Of a stretch of 64,000 nucleotides of DNA, positions 50,711 through 64,000 are shown in pieces. The stretch comes from Scylla paramamosain. Lineage: Eukaryota > Arthropoda > Malacostraca > Decapoda > Portunidae. The notes under the pieces were generated by a model. The model saw nothing but the letters and a program-made list of their open reading frames with translations, was not told the origin of the DNA and did not search any database. A program made the translations under genes and the position numbers. The stretch spans positions 9,150,104-9,214,103 of the forward strand of contig NC_087190.1 in assembly GCF_035594125.1 (NCBI RefSeq), in the 5' to 3' direction. Within the stretch, counting starts at the first letter, position 1. Each line of letters starts with the position of its first letter.

Positions 50711-53345
50711 GATTTTAGTAGTAGAGAGTAGTTTTTATACCACTTTTGAGTTTTGTAAGAAACTCCTGGTTGGGTCCAGTGTTTTTATTGTTGGAAAAGC
50801 AATGTATGGAAGGGACAGGTGTAAAGGTGGAGAAGTTGGTTGACCATGAGTCCCCAAGGTATGGATGTAAGGAAGGGTTTATGGCTGTGGGACAACTGGC
50901 ACAGGATGTTGCTGACCAATATCAGCAGCAGGCCAACAGCGTACTGTGTGGCTAGCATGGCCATTTAAGGTTTCAGTGTACTGAGTTTAGGGAGTAGAAG
51001 GATAAGGAACAAGGAAAGAAGGTCAATTCTAGAAGTCAGAGTCAGGCCCAGGCCCAGGTCAGAACCATTTTGTGAGAAGTATTAAGGCAGGTGCTGGTTA
51101 AGGATCTAGCAAGGATGTGTAGGGGATCAGGTTGTTTGGGAAAACTCCATTGATTACAGTAATTGTGAATGGTGTACTAGTAAAGGCTATGGCTGATTTC
51201 GGGGGCCAAGGTTAGCCTTGTCACAGTAGAATGTTATATTAATTACCTATTACCAGGGAGAGTTGTGTTACATGATGTAAACTGGCAGATTACAAATGCA
51301 AGTGGGGCTGCCATCTTCGTAGACTTGGAGGTGGAGGGGAAAAGTGATTCAAAAGTATGGTTTGTCGAGCGTTCTGTGAAGGGAGGTGGTGTGGTGCACG
51401 GGACCCAGTTACCCTTGTTGCTGAGAATAAATGTACTGGCAGAGTTGGTGAAGGAGTGGAGGAGTTCTGTGAAAGAAGGAAGTTCTGGAGAGTTAGGGGA
51501 GAAATGGAATAAGTGTGTGAGAGCCGTAGAAGTCAAGTTAAGAGTAATGCAACAGCTTTTGGGCTTGGCTGTTGTGCAACAAGGGCAAGATCTGGTGATT
51601 CCAGCAGGCTCAAGGAACATATTGAGTGTATTTGTGCCCAGGCCGCAACAGGTGGACAATGAAAGTGTAATGCTGGAACCCCTGGAAAATGGGGATTGTT
51701 ACTGGGTACCGGGGGAAGTCTTTGTACTTCCAAGTTACACTAAAATTAAAAGAGGCCGAGGTTGGATTGCAGTGGCAAATGTGGGGAGAGTGAATAAAGT
51801 AAAGTTCAGGCCACAGTGAAAAGTAGCTAAAGTGTCATATGGCCGGGAGGTGACTGAGAGAAAAAGTGGCGAACCTCGCTACAGAGGAGGAAGTGTCCGC
51901 CGAGACGCTTGTAGAGTTTAGGCAGTAGTTGGGAGTGCATGTGAATGAGAAGCAACTACAGGTGGAGTAGTTGGAGAAGTTAGACAAACTGTTGTACCAG
52001 TACCGAAGTGTGTTTTCGAAGGATGAACAGGAGTTAGGCTATGCAACTGTGGTTGAGCATGAGATACATTTAAAAACAGATGTGCCTATCCGGTTACCTT
52101 ACCGTCACATCCCCCCAAAGTGTGTGATTGAGGTGAAGGCACATAATGAAGGGCTTCGGGAGCAGGGAGTTATTGAGGTTATTGTGAGTTCATACGCAGC
52201 TCCAGTTGTGTTAGTGAAGAAGATAATTCTCCGAGATTGTGTGTGACTGTACAAGGCTAAATGAGTTTACTGTGAAAAACGTTTTTTCATTGCCGCGTAT
52301 CCAAGAAACTCTGGATGCAGTCGCTGGAGCATAGTATTTTTCCTTCTTTTATTTCGCTGCGGGTTACTATCGGATCAGGACAGAGCCAAGACCGCTTTTG
52401 TAACTCCCTTTGGTCACTACTAGTACGTACGTATGGGACTCAATAACTCTTCAGTCACCTTCCTGCATTTTATGGAGTATGTGTTTACTGATAACATTTT
52501 TGTAACCATGCTTGTGTATTTGGATGACCTCTTGATTTTCTTTAGGGATGTGGAGGAACAGTTTGATAGGCTCCAAATGTTGTTTGAAGTCCTTAGGAAG
52601 TATGGCTTGAAATTGAAACAGTCTAAGTGTCATCTCAAATCGCAGATTAAATATTTTAGGTATTTAGTATCCAGGAAACAGGTTAGCGCAGATCCAGAGA
52701 GAATCAAGGCGGTGCAGGAGTGGCCCAACCCGAGGACTGTAAGGGAAATGAGAGCTTTTGTTTTTGTTCATTTTACAGGTTATCGAGAGATTTGCAAAAA
52801 TATCCGCACCGCTTCAATAGCTGATGAGTGGGGATTCGAAGGCAGATGTGAACAAGTACTGGAAGGGAGCGGAGTCCCGTGCTTTTGCACAGTTAAAAGA
52901 AAAGTTGACCCGAGCGCCAGTATTGAGAAATGCAGATTATGGGAAACAGTTTGTGGTGGAGGCCGATGCGAGCTTTGAGGGTTTAGGAGCAGTATTCCCT
53001 CAGGGGTATAAAGGGAAGTTGTACCCAGTAGCCTATGCTAGCCGGGGTCTCAGAAAGTCGGAGAGGAACATGAAATTACAGTTCGCGGAAGTTGGAGTTG
53101 CCAGCATAAAAGTGGGCAGTGACAGAACAATTTAGGAATTATTTGCTTGGGGGAAAATTTGTGGTGTTAACAGATAACAATCCCTTGGTGCACCTGAAAA
53201 CTGCGAAGCTGGGGGCTGTGGGGAGTAGGTGGTTGAGAGATTTTGGGAGGTTTGACTGATGTGAGGTATCGGCCAGGAAAAGAAAATAGCCATGTGCTGT
53301 CAAGGAGACCACGTGAGATGGAGGATACAGTTGACAAAAGAGGTG
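50711..53345 (+). pseudogene. Ty3-type pol (protease-like, RT, RNase H), integrase missing
   Basis: After a short gag-like remnant, 51180-51819 is protease-like, with DFG where D(T/S)G is expected. It is followed by a long conserved linker (51265-51819). RT comes next: VFSKDEQELGYATVVEHEI and VPIRLPYRH (51971-52246), a frame-broken middle, then catalytic YLDD in MLVYLDDLLIFF (52508) and LKLKQSKCHLK (52610). RNase H follows (52824-53135: PVLRNADYGKQFVVEADASFEGLGAVF), and a tether (53140-53300: LTDNNPLVHL, RYRPGKEN). The 3' LTR comes directly after, so integrase is absent. Many stops. Confidence 0.85.
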
Positions 53346-53624
53346 TGGGTGAATACTCCTGTGTGTTTGCTTGTGCCTGAACGTCTCGGAGGTCACTGAC
53401 TGAACTGTTTTGGTACATTTTTATGCTGTTTTCTTCTAACTAACAGTGATATCTGCACATAATATGCATATGTGTATTTAGTTGAATTGAAAGGGTGTTG
53501 TATTTATTAAAGTATTATTTGTATATGTTGTTTGTCACTCTAACAGGAATTTATTTTTATTTGGTTAATCAAGTAGTGAGGTTAATTAAGGTGACATAGT
53601 AGGCAGGCACTTCACTTCATAACA
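53346..53624 (+). repeat. 3' LTR of Ty3-type element
   Basis: Diverged partner of 50387-50710, preceded by a purine-rich GACAAAAGAGGTG tract. It is followed immediately by LINE-1w sequence (TAATGAAGGAGTTTTTGAC). No clear target duplication was seen. Confidence 0.8.
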
Positions 53625-54773
53625 TAATGAAGGAGTTTTTGACTAGTTGGAGAACAGACTTGGTACAATTTCAAACATAAATATGAAATGCATGTTTCAG
53701 GTGACGGAAGGATCAAGTCTGTTTTGTGGTCCGCCTCTCTATCATGTATCACGAGAACAGGCTGTGTTATGCCAAAGTTTAGGGCGAGAGAGTGAGGAAT
53801 GTACGCCTCCTTGCCAGACATTATCACCTATGTTATGAGCTCAGCAACACAAAGACAGGTCTCTGACACGGAAGCAATAGTCTTTCCATGGAAAATCAAC
53901 GTAATGCCTCCTCAGGTCCCCCGAATTAGGCAAAACGCTAGAGACACCTCCGCTTTGGGGGATCCTAAGGAGAGACTGGAGCGATAAGAAGATACAGATA
54001 TAAGGTTATGATCGGAGGAGCCCAACAGAGAAGAAAAGGTGACAGCATAAGCAGAAGGATTAGAGGTGGGGAAAAGGTCAAGAACGTTGGGCCTATCTCC
54101 AAGACGGTAAAAAATACGAGTAAGATGTTGCACCAGTTATTCTAAGTCATACAGGACAGCAAAGTTAGCAAAGTCAATGAAGGGAGAGGAAAGCCAAAGC
54201 TGGTGGGGGAACATTGAAGTCTCCAAGAATGGAAATCTCCACAAAAGTGAAGTGTGTCAGAATGTGTTCTACTTTAGAAGTTAAGTAGTGCAAGGATTTT
54301 TATTGTCAAAGGAGTTAGATGAAAGGAATACAGCACATATAAATTCAGTTTGATAGTGACTGCCGACTAGCCAGATGGCGGAAAATTCAGAAGATTCAAG
54401 TGCCTGAGCACGAGAGCGGTTAAGTCATTGCGTACATAGACGCAACATCCAACAATGGATTCAAAATGAGGATAGAGAAAGTAGGAGGGAACAGAAAAGG
54501 GGCTACTGTTAGTTGTCTCAGACATCTGTGTTTAAGTGAGGAAAAGATGAGATTTAGTAGAGATTTAGTAGTAGAGAGGCGGTGTTCTACAAATTGAAAA
54601 TTAAATCTAAGATCGCGAGTGTTGCAGAAGTTTATGAAAAAAAAAAAAAAAAGTTGAGGGAGGTGTCAAAATATCAAAAGAGCAGTCCGACCTGGGGACA
54701 TTTGTCGTCCCCTCTCCAGACAGGGACTTCAAGGCTGGTTTAGGAGTAGCTATATTGAATTTAAAATTTTGAG

Positions 54774-54858
<85 letters not shown>

Positions 54859-55060
54859 TGTAATTAGGTGCATGTAGTTTTGTTAAAATTAAGAAAATTG
54901 TCTTTAGAGGGTAGGCTGTGACTGCACATTTGTGTTGAGAGGTACAAAGGGAAACTTTCAGTGAGATCACAACTGAGTTATTGAAAAGTTCACAGCACCC
55001 CATTATCCACTGCTTCAGACCACGCTGGGAGTAATTATCGTTTTGGCAGAGGTATACTAC
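53625..55060 (-). mobile_element. LINE-1w copy 12, endonuclease and 5' end
   Basis: The - strand 5' end is at about 55055 (TACCTCTGCCAAAACGATAA). The 5' UTR contains a (TG)n expansion, followed by a diverged endonuclease ([21 protein letters not shown] at 54133, [14 protein letters not shown]). It stops at the end of the endonuclease against the Ty3 3' LTR. It is older than copies 2 and 10. Confidence 0.82.
54776..54862. repeat. (TG)n expansion within a LINE-1w 5' UTR
   Basis: About 75-85 nt of TG at the place where copy 10 has only GGTGTGTGTGTTATTAGG (38101-38118). Confidence 0.92.
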
Positions 55061-55880
55061 ACTAACTCTTATGAAAGTTTTTGTTCATATATCCTGGAAT
55101 GCTGACATGGAAACTCATCTTTTTGCTAGAAATATCACTTATCCTATCTAAATTAGAAAATGTGAGTGAGATTTACACACCTGCTACTGAAACCCACTTC
55201 CTTGTGTTTATATTTAACTAAAAGCACTATGCCGGTGTTCGTTTGGGAACTAGAGCATTCATCTCATATATACAACTCTATTCTTTGATGATGAGATGGT
55301 GTTTGCCGTCTTTATTGTCTTTCATTATGCTGCTTTATGTACAGTAGCATTACATGATTTGCGTTTATACGTTTATATGGGCCGCCCGAGTCTACCTAAA
55401 AAGAAAAAAATAAATAAATGGTTACAGGGTTGCGACTGTCATGGCAAATTTGTATGTTCCTTCCCTGTCAGTCTGCCTGCATCGGTTTCCTGGAGTTGCC
55501 TATTGGCAGCTTTCTCTGATACAAATGTATGGTCCTATAACTGATAAAATGATTTTTTTTTTTTATATCTCTTGACTTTACTTCTATATTTTCAATTGCT
55601 TTTCTGCCTCATATCAGGCTTTAAAAGCAAACCCATGGTGTTTGCTCTGTCAACAACATGGCAAACCGGAGGCAAGTGAGGAAGACACATAATTAACAAC
55701 GCTGGATATCTGAGTCAGTATCTTGGGCAAATAACGAATTATTTTATTATGGTACATACTGGAGTCATCCAAGAGATCTGCTACCCATGTAATTCACTTG
55801 TTGAAATCTTTGTCCTAGTATTTGACTTGACTTCTGGAAACGTTAACTGTTCCTTATCGTTATCCAGTATCCATACTCTC
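55061..55880. other. Unassigned interval
   Basis: No domain, repeat homology or splice-bounded exon recognised. Two T-runs and an A-rich patch at 55399-55420 only. It could contain ODC intron sequence. Confidence 0.5.

Positions 55881-55882
<2 letters not shown>

Positions 55883-55943
<61 letters not shown>
55883..55943. repeat. (GA)n microsatellite
   Basis: About 60 nt of GA. Confidence 0.95.
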
Positions 55944-55946
<3 letters not shown>

Positions 55947-56046
55947 TATGTGGTGTCTTCAGTGTTGGCAGTGGTGTCTTCAGGTTGAAATAAAAGATGA
56001 AGAAATGAAGAAGGAAACATACTGGAAACGTTTTTGTTAAGTGCCA

Positions 56047-56098
56047 GAAATCACGAAGGGAGTTAGATATTGAAAATGTTTGACACTTTCTGTTAACT
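56047..56098 (-). mobile_element. Inverted LINE-1w scrap upstream of copy 13
   Basis: AAATCACGAAGGGAGTTAGA ... CTTTCTGTTAAC is the reverse complement of the end of the endonuclease region. It lies 137 nt before a + strand copy that begins just downstream in element coordinates. Confidence 0.8.
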
Positions 56099-56235
56099 GT
56101 GAGAAGCCAGATATGGGTGCAATGCTTAGCCACTGGGTTTTAAGCTTGCTGGTAAGTGTTTGTTTTGGGTTGGAGAAGGGAGGTTCTGGAGCAAAAAGGA
56201 CAGACTTGAGGCTGGTGTTTTGGGGTCTTTGCTTC

Positions 56236-58092
<1,857 letters not shown>

Positions 58093-58342
58093 AAGGTATG
58101 TGATGAGGTACTTAAGTGTGACTGCACCAGTGGGCATATTGTGAGATGTCAGTGGACTGTAGGAGGGGGAAGGGGGAAGAAGGTGCTTAGAGAGTGTTGT
58201 GTTTCAGGAGTTTGGGTGAGATGAAGAGAAGCTCAGCAGCGGTGTGGTGTTTTAGCTCCTCGTGGGTCCTGTGCGTTGTGGTGGTGAGAGATAGAAGCCT
58301 GACTTTCCTGGGCCACGGGCTGACTCTGCATCTAACTTCACG

Positions 58343-59871
58343 GGACTCATATACTTCTAAAGCTGAACTGTTCGTTCAAACGTTTCCTAAAAACTTCATC
58401 TTGTATGATTCAAAGCATGTTCCTCTTTCCCCTCCACCCTCCGACTACTTCATGCTACCCATTAAGATACTTTGCAGTGATGTTTTCCATACCCTCGTTG
58501 GCCTTAACCCTCGGAAGGCTTATGGCCTGGATGGGGTCCATCATATTGTTCTCCGAAACTGCCTCCGAGCTTGCACATTTCCTAGTCAAACTATTCCAAC
58601 TCTGTTTATCAACATTTGCTTTTTCTTTCTGCTGAAAGTTCGTCTGTAATCAACCTGTTCCTTAAAAGGCTGACCGCTTTACTCCCTCAAACTACCGTTC
58701 TATTGCTTTAATTTCCTCCGTATTTTTTTTTTTTTATCTATCCTCAACAGGAAGATTCTTAAACATATAGCACTTCACAACCTTTTATTTGCTCGCCATT
58801 ATGGGTTCCGTTGAGGCCGCTCTACTGGTTATCTTCTGGCTTTCCGTTACCAAGTCTTGGTTATCCTCTTTTGGAAATCTGGTGAAACTTTTGTTGTTGC
58901 CCTTAGACATATCAAACTACCCTCCTATGGGTTCTATCCTTCTCTTTGTAACGTCATTTCAGGTTTCCTCTTGGAGCGTTCTATTGCTGCTGAGGTAGAC
59001 TGCCATTTTTCTTCTAAGTTTATTAACAGTGGTGCTCCTCAGAGTTCTGTCCTGTCACCCACTCTTTTCCTATTATTCATGAATGATCTAAACCAAACCT
59101 ATCACTCTTACGCTGATGATAACCACCTTGCACTTTTTCACGTCTTTTCGTAGACGTCCAATCGTTCAGGAAGTAAACAGCTCACGCAGAGAAACCACAG
59201 AATGCCTGACTTCTGCTCTCTCTAAAATTTTTGATTGGAGCAGAGCAAACTTCGTAATGTTCAGTGCCTCAAATAACTCAATTCTTCCGTCTATCAACTC
59301 GACACAACCTTCCAGATAACTATCCCCTCCTCTTCAGTGATACCCATCTGTTCCCCTCTTCTACATTGAACTTGCTCTCTATGTCCTTTACGAATAATTT
59401 AAATTGGAACTCTAGCTAAAATATTTTCTCACCACTCAACTGCTAACTCTCTACACTGGCCTTACCCGTCATGTATGGAGTATGTTTCACATGTTTTGGG
59501 GAGGGGGCGGTTTCACTCATACTGCTATTTTAGACAGGGTGGAATCAAAAGCTTTTCGTCTTATCAATTCCTCTCCTCTAACTGACTATTGCATCTCTTG
59601 GTATCTTCTACTACAATTTTCACACTAACTGCTCTTCTGATCTCCCTCATGCCTCCCCTCCTCCTGAGGTTTCGCTGCACAAGACTTTCTTCCTTCCCTC
59701 ATCCCTATTCTGTCCACCTCTTTATTGCAAAAATTAACCAGTATTCTCAATTATTAATCCCTTTCTCTGGTAAATTTTGTAACTTACAATAAGTGGGTCT
59801 TTTTGTTTTGTACATTTTTTTTTTTTTGCCTTGGGCCAATGGCCCTTTTACATTAAAAAAAAAAATAAAAA
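58343..59871 (+). mobile_element. LINE-1w copy 14, RT half
   Basis: Starts in the KAELF segment before RT. It keeps AYGLDGVHHIVLRN (58515), a degraded palm start, NSGAPQSSVLSPTLFLLFMNDL (59030), YADDN (59112) and the C-terminal domain to 59780. An A-rich tail at 59855-59871 directly abuts coding sequence of the older - strand LINE. Confidence 0.82.
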
Positions 59872-62800
59872 GGCAGTCTTAATGAAACGGAGATGTGGCA
59901 CACAAGTCAGCCGACAGTCAAATATGAGACCCAGAAACCTAGTCTTCTTCATGTGTGAAATTCGACATCCACTAACATACAGATATAGATCCGGGAGAAT
60001 ACCACGGAGGCAACAAAAGTGCATAGCCAGAGTTTTTGTAGGTGAAAATTGGAGACCAACTCGGAAATCCTATTAAGGGTCAGCTGCAACTTCTCAATTA
60101 ATGGTATCCGTGCTGCGGAAAACGGTATTGGCAAGTCATCAACATACAGTGAGCCTCGAACTCTGTCATGAAGAACATTGATGACACTGTTGATGGCCCC
60201 AGCAAATAGAGTGGCACAAAGAATACTCTCCAGCGGTACACCATCTTCTGACAGAGCACATCTAATCCGCACCTGTAAAAGGCGATTTGATAAAAACAAA
60301 TCAAAATAGTCGGCCACGAAGTCCTAACTCAAGAAGACTTCATAAAATGCCATGGCGCCAAGCTGTGTCATATGTCGAAACATGATGGTGGTTGGTGGCA
60401 AATGCTTCACAGATAGATGATTACAAATACAATAAGGCATCTGTAGTAGAGCGCATAATTCTGAAACCATACTGTACTGTTGATAAGTGATGGCCTCTCT
60501 CTAAAAAAAAAAACATGAGTCCTCTTCAGTAGTTTACAAATGCAAGAGTTTAAAGGAATGGGACTGTAGTTTGTCGCCAATTGATGGTCTCTCTCAGAGG
60601 GAGGAAAGGAAGGAGACTTCGCTGGCAATCTTCACCCACCGTGCTTGATCCGCGGAGCTAACGGGCACCGAATCCTCCAATGACAGGCAAGACATCAATA
60701 AAGGTGGCACAGCCGAGCACGTTTCAAGCCATGCCACCGCGACAACATCAAATTTTATTGTAAAGCTCTATTACAAACGAGAACGCATCTTTTGGTATGT
60801 GACGTAAAAAGGGGTAAGATATATCATCATGTCCCGGAGATGAATCATGGCACTGGGCTGTCGCAAGTTCGATGTCAAGATGGGGACCTTATAAGGTTCA
60901 CCCGAAGAGAAATGAAGCTAACGCCACACGATTCGAAATGCTGTTGGTGGTCTTCTTTGACACTGGCAAAATGATCTACAGAAAGCACAGTAGCTTCTAT
61001 GGGGGGAGAGATCATTACTCCTGCATTACCTAAAACAGGTGGTAGAGAGAAGGCAGTCCGCTTTCTCTCTACAACATCAGGGCATTTAGAGGTCCACTAA
61101 GGAACAGGATGTTTCTTAAAAAGTACCAGACATCTTGGGAATGGATAAAAGTGCTGCTGAGTGCACCGTATCCTTGAAGTAGGTTATAGCCTCGTCAGAA
61201 TCACGAAACTCGCTCACAGAATGGGTTGGAGGAGCAAAGCTTGAAAAGTTGCCAGTCTTTTTTATCTAAGCACCATCGGGGAACCCGAGTCTGTCGTTCA
61301 GACGTGGTAGACTCTATGACGAGGGAAAAGTGATCACTGCCAAACAAATCCTGCAACATCCGTCAACTAAATAAAATCTAGAAGTTCTTTAAATTCTAAA
61401 GCACATTTATATTTTAGTTTCCTATCGATATCTTCTAAAGATGCGTTCTTTTAAATTTTAGAAGAACACAGAGATATCAGAGATATCAGAGTGAAACTAC
61501 CAGTTTGAGAATGAAAAGAGGTCATGTTTCTTGTGTTCAAGACTTCCCAACTCTTCCTCTGTAAAAGAAGCGAATAAATCACCTTGAGAATTTGTCATGT
61601 AATCTCCCAACAGCGGTAAGCGACCATTTAGATCGTCAAGTAATAAAAACGGTGAACGATCATGTAAAAGGCCATCAGGAGCTCCCCTCTCAACAGGAAC
61701 ACTGGATGGAAGATAGAGGGTACATATTGTATATGGGCGACTTGAGCAACCTATAGAGAAGCGTTAAAGTTCAGACTGGTGGAAGAAACATCACTATGAA
61801 CTAAAACACTAGTGCATCGTGATAGTCTTGACCGGGATCAGGAAAATAAAACACCAGAAACCAGAAGCTGTAGATGAAAGGGTAGAAGCCTCAACCATTG
61901 TCTCCTGGAGGCACATACATAAAGGCGAAAAGCGGGAGGTAAGGACAAGTTTCTCCCAAGAGATGCGCAACCCACACTTCCACTGAAGGAATGTGAAGAT
62001 GATTATTTATGTGATTTCAAGGTAATCCCGAAGATGGACATCACTGCATGAATTTATTCCATAACCTGCGATGGACGGCGGCTAGGATTATTGGTCCTCA
62101 GCTGAGAAGCCAGGGTGTAGATACAGGTGCTCGACCTGTATCTATTGTTAACGCTTTCTTAGCCTTGCCCCTCCCAACCTTTCGCCACCTTGAAGCAGTG
62201 GCTAAGGAAGGAGAAGAATAGGATCGCTCTGAAATTGTAAGACAAGAGGAGGAAGTCATAGGTGAAGGCACCACCCTCCCACCAGCCTTGGCACCAGAAA
62301 TCGCCGACGGATGGACAGGTGGTGCTACCAGTGTAGGTGAGGCTTCAGCAGCCGACACCAAGGGTGCTTCCGAAGCCCCAGGAAAGGGAGTCGGAGACTG
62401 AATTTTGACAAGAATCTTTTCGAGAGACTCCTCACTACTGGAGCGTTTCTACTGACTGGAGTGCATAAAGGAACCATCAGTAGAAACAAGAAAACTATCT
62501 CTCTCTTTGGTAGCAAGCAGAACAGATAATACGAGAGACGGGGCTGGAAAAGAAAGACAAAACAGTACTAACGTGTTGTATTCGTATAGTGTGAGACCTC
62601 AGAATCGAGGCAAAGATCTTCCCATGACTAGAGACGCTGGTTAAAACGATTTATTTCACTTCGGCAAAGGATATCTCTTTATTTCTGATGGTGAGGGATT
62701 TATTTTTCGAATCTATATCGTATTCTTCTTCTTAAAGCAAATGGGATTTGTCACAGTGGAAGCAATGCACAATAAAGGTCCCGGGCAGTCCTTACAATGG

Positions 62801-63450
62801 TCGTCCTGCCACATAGGTCACAGACCTTAGAAATACCTTTTTTTTTTTTTTTTTGGAGGTGATGATAGGTTCGTGTTACATGCTCGTGGGGTTGGCAATG
62901 AAAGCACCACCAGGGGTTTGGGACGTATATCTTTTTTACTGAGATTCATTCAAACACATTTTATAATACTAGGTAATTCAAAGTGATCGAAGGTAATAAA
63001 CAATGTCGGTGTTGAAGTAGGTATTCCGTTGACTTTTTTTTTCTTTTTGCGCTCCACAGAGACAACAGTTCCTTCTTTGGACATTCCCTTGAATATCTGA
63101 CTAGATCTCGAGAAAAGACAGCTCCTGTCGACTCACTCATGGTAACATGAGGAGAGCATGAAACGTCAGCACTGGGAACTGCTGTGATAGCTTGAGACTA
63201 GGAGCTCTCCTATAAAGGAGGGACTTCTACTATCATGGCTACATCTCCCTTGGCTAGGGAATAGTGCACCACAAAATATCGAGATCATTGATTAACTTTC
63301 CGTCTATGAACTTGATGACCCAGTATTTTTCGAAGGCAGCACGCTTGTATACACCGGGAGGACATCAACCTGAGTAACTGAAGTATACGCAGGTAACCGC
63401 AAAGGGACCTTGGTAAGAGGGGCCCTAGGACAACAGGAGCCACCAGGAAC
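59872..63450 (-). mobile_element. Older Jockey-like LINE with gag, endonuclease and RT (degenerate)
   Basis: On the - strand, gag is at about 63450-62500, with zinc-knuckle-like WWCFHCQPHEHVTRT (62890-62930), CDLCGR and CFHCDKSH blocks. The endonuclease is at about 61950-61000 (FLLLDDLNGRLPLLGDYMTNSQGDL at 61640, equivalent to the GDFN region, and VLNTRNMTSFHSQTGSF at 61520). A PAKSPSFPPS ... SCICKLLKR linker-RT start is at 60628-60500. RT is at 60317-59950 (FLSNRLLQVRI, GVPLESILCATLFAGAINSV, catalytic YVDDL), ending RFLGLIFDCRLTCVPHL at about 59880. Many stops; a different and older family than LINE-1w. Confidence 0.78.
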
Positions 63451-63499
63451 CTTAACACCTACTTGACCTTAGCCGACGCATGACCAGCCGATTGATCAA

Positions 63500-63600
63500 G
63501 CGGGGCGATACTGAACCACCCAGCTTCCCGCTAAAGGAGCGTGTTGTCCACTGAGAATTACACAGGCCCGGGGTGGACTCGAACTCCTAGACGAAAGGCA
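63500..63600 (-). repeat. Possible tRNA-like (SINE) fragment
   Basis: The - strand contains GGAGTTCGAGTCCACCCC (63571-63588), a B-box-like T-arm. No A box or cloverleaf was found. Confidence 0.25.
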
Positions 63601-63779
63601 AATAGTTGTCTCTCTGTCTCCTATCTATTCCCGTCTCCTACACTTCATAATATACATGTGATTTTAGAGCAATTTTTTTTCCCAAAAAGGCTTCTGTTCC
63701 TATAAGATATATTTTCCAATACTTCGAACATACGGTTTATTTATTTTTTTCTCTTAACTTTCAATAATGTTTATTTTCG

Positions 63780-64000
63780 AGTAGCTATTCTTATTTTCCC
63801 ATAGTTCTATCATATTGGCTGAATTCTGTATCGTCTACTGATTTTCATGTTCATGCTGCTCGTGACTCTTCTGTGCTTCAACTAATTGCCTGTACTTACT
63901 TTTCACTGATATTTCTGTTAAGTCACTGTTAGTTCTCCCATTGGCTCCTCTGATCATAATTTTTAAAATATTGCTGTACAGTTGAATTTATGTGCCTAAT
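63780..64000 (+). other. Possible LINE endonuclease scrap at the window edge
   Basis: TTGGCTCCTCTGATCATAAT (63941-63960) would encode GSSDHN, the catalytic-histidine segment of APE endonucleases, preceded by weakly similar sequence. The window ends before this can be confirmed. Confidence 0.3.

Noticed and set aside
52818..52850. Hammerhead-ribozyme-like CTGATGAG ... CGAA
   Set aside because: It lies in Ty3 pol coding sequence, stem II cannot pair, and the cleavage-site side is missing.

Overview
This is eukaryotic nuclear DNA, almost certainly from an arthropod and most likely a decapod crustacean (inference). It has very long (TA)n, (GA)n and (TG)n microsatellites, a dense nested mixture of LINE, Ty3-type, Penelope-like, hAT, pogo-like and Mutator-like debris, and only one recognisable host gene. 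No bacterial-type operon, rRNA gene, convincing tRNA gene or CRISPR array was seen.

The host gene is ornithine decarboxylase (ODC) on the + strand. Two consecutive coding exons are visible, 34630-34831 and 49653-49805, joined in phase 0 across a 14.8-kb intron packed with transposons and six long (TA)n tracts. Two of those tracts sit 67 nt inside the donor and 18 nt before the acceptor. A mutated copy of the 3' end of the second exon lies just downstream (49846-49906). No other ODC exon was found, so the gene should extend beyond the window on both sides or have exons hidden by divergence.

Layout. 1-4450: unclassified repeat families A and B, with two family-B copies facing each other across a (TA)n tract. 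4453-5970: internally deleted LINE. 6071-11464: a complete hAT transposon (CAGTGTT ends, near-perfect 8-bp target duplication) with a decayed transposase gene on the - strand, invaded by a pogo-like element (8129-9363, TA duplication) and a CR1-like LINE tail. 11738-17590: two LINE copies. 17591-26400: family B, LINE fragments, a TIR-flanked element and family A. 26400-28775: Ty3-type element with Gmr1-like domain order (integrase before reverse transcriptase). 28752-34036: LINE fragments, a foldback repeat and more TIR-element sequence. 34630-49805: ODC exons and the repeat-filled intron (near-complete LINE, family B, a LINE carrying a MULE remnant, a Penelope-like fragment, family A, Ty3 gag-protease). 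50387-53624: LTR-bounded Ty3 element without integrase. 53625-59871: LINE fragments. 59872-63450: an older gag-bearing LINE on the - strand.

One LINE family (called LINE-1w here) accounts for at least fourteen fragments. It encodes an APE-type endonuclease and a reverse transcriptase in one ORF, with no gag ORF seen in any copy that reaches the 5' end. The most unusual signal is a stem-loop in repeat family B: it occupies the same position in all five copies, while the paired bases differ between copies and still remain complementary.
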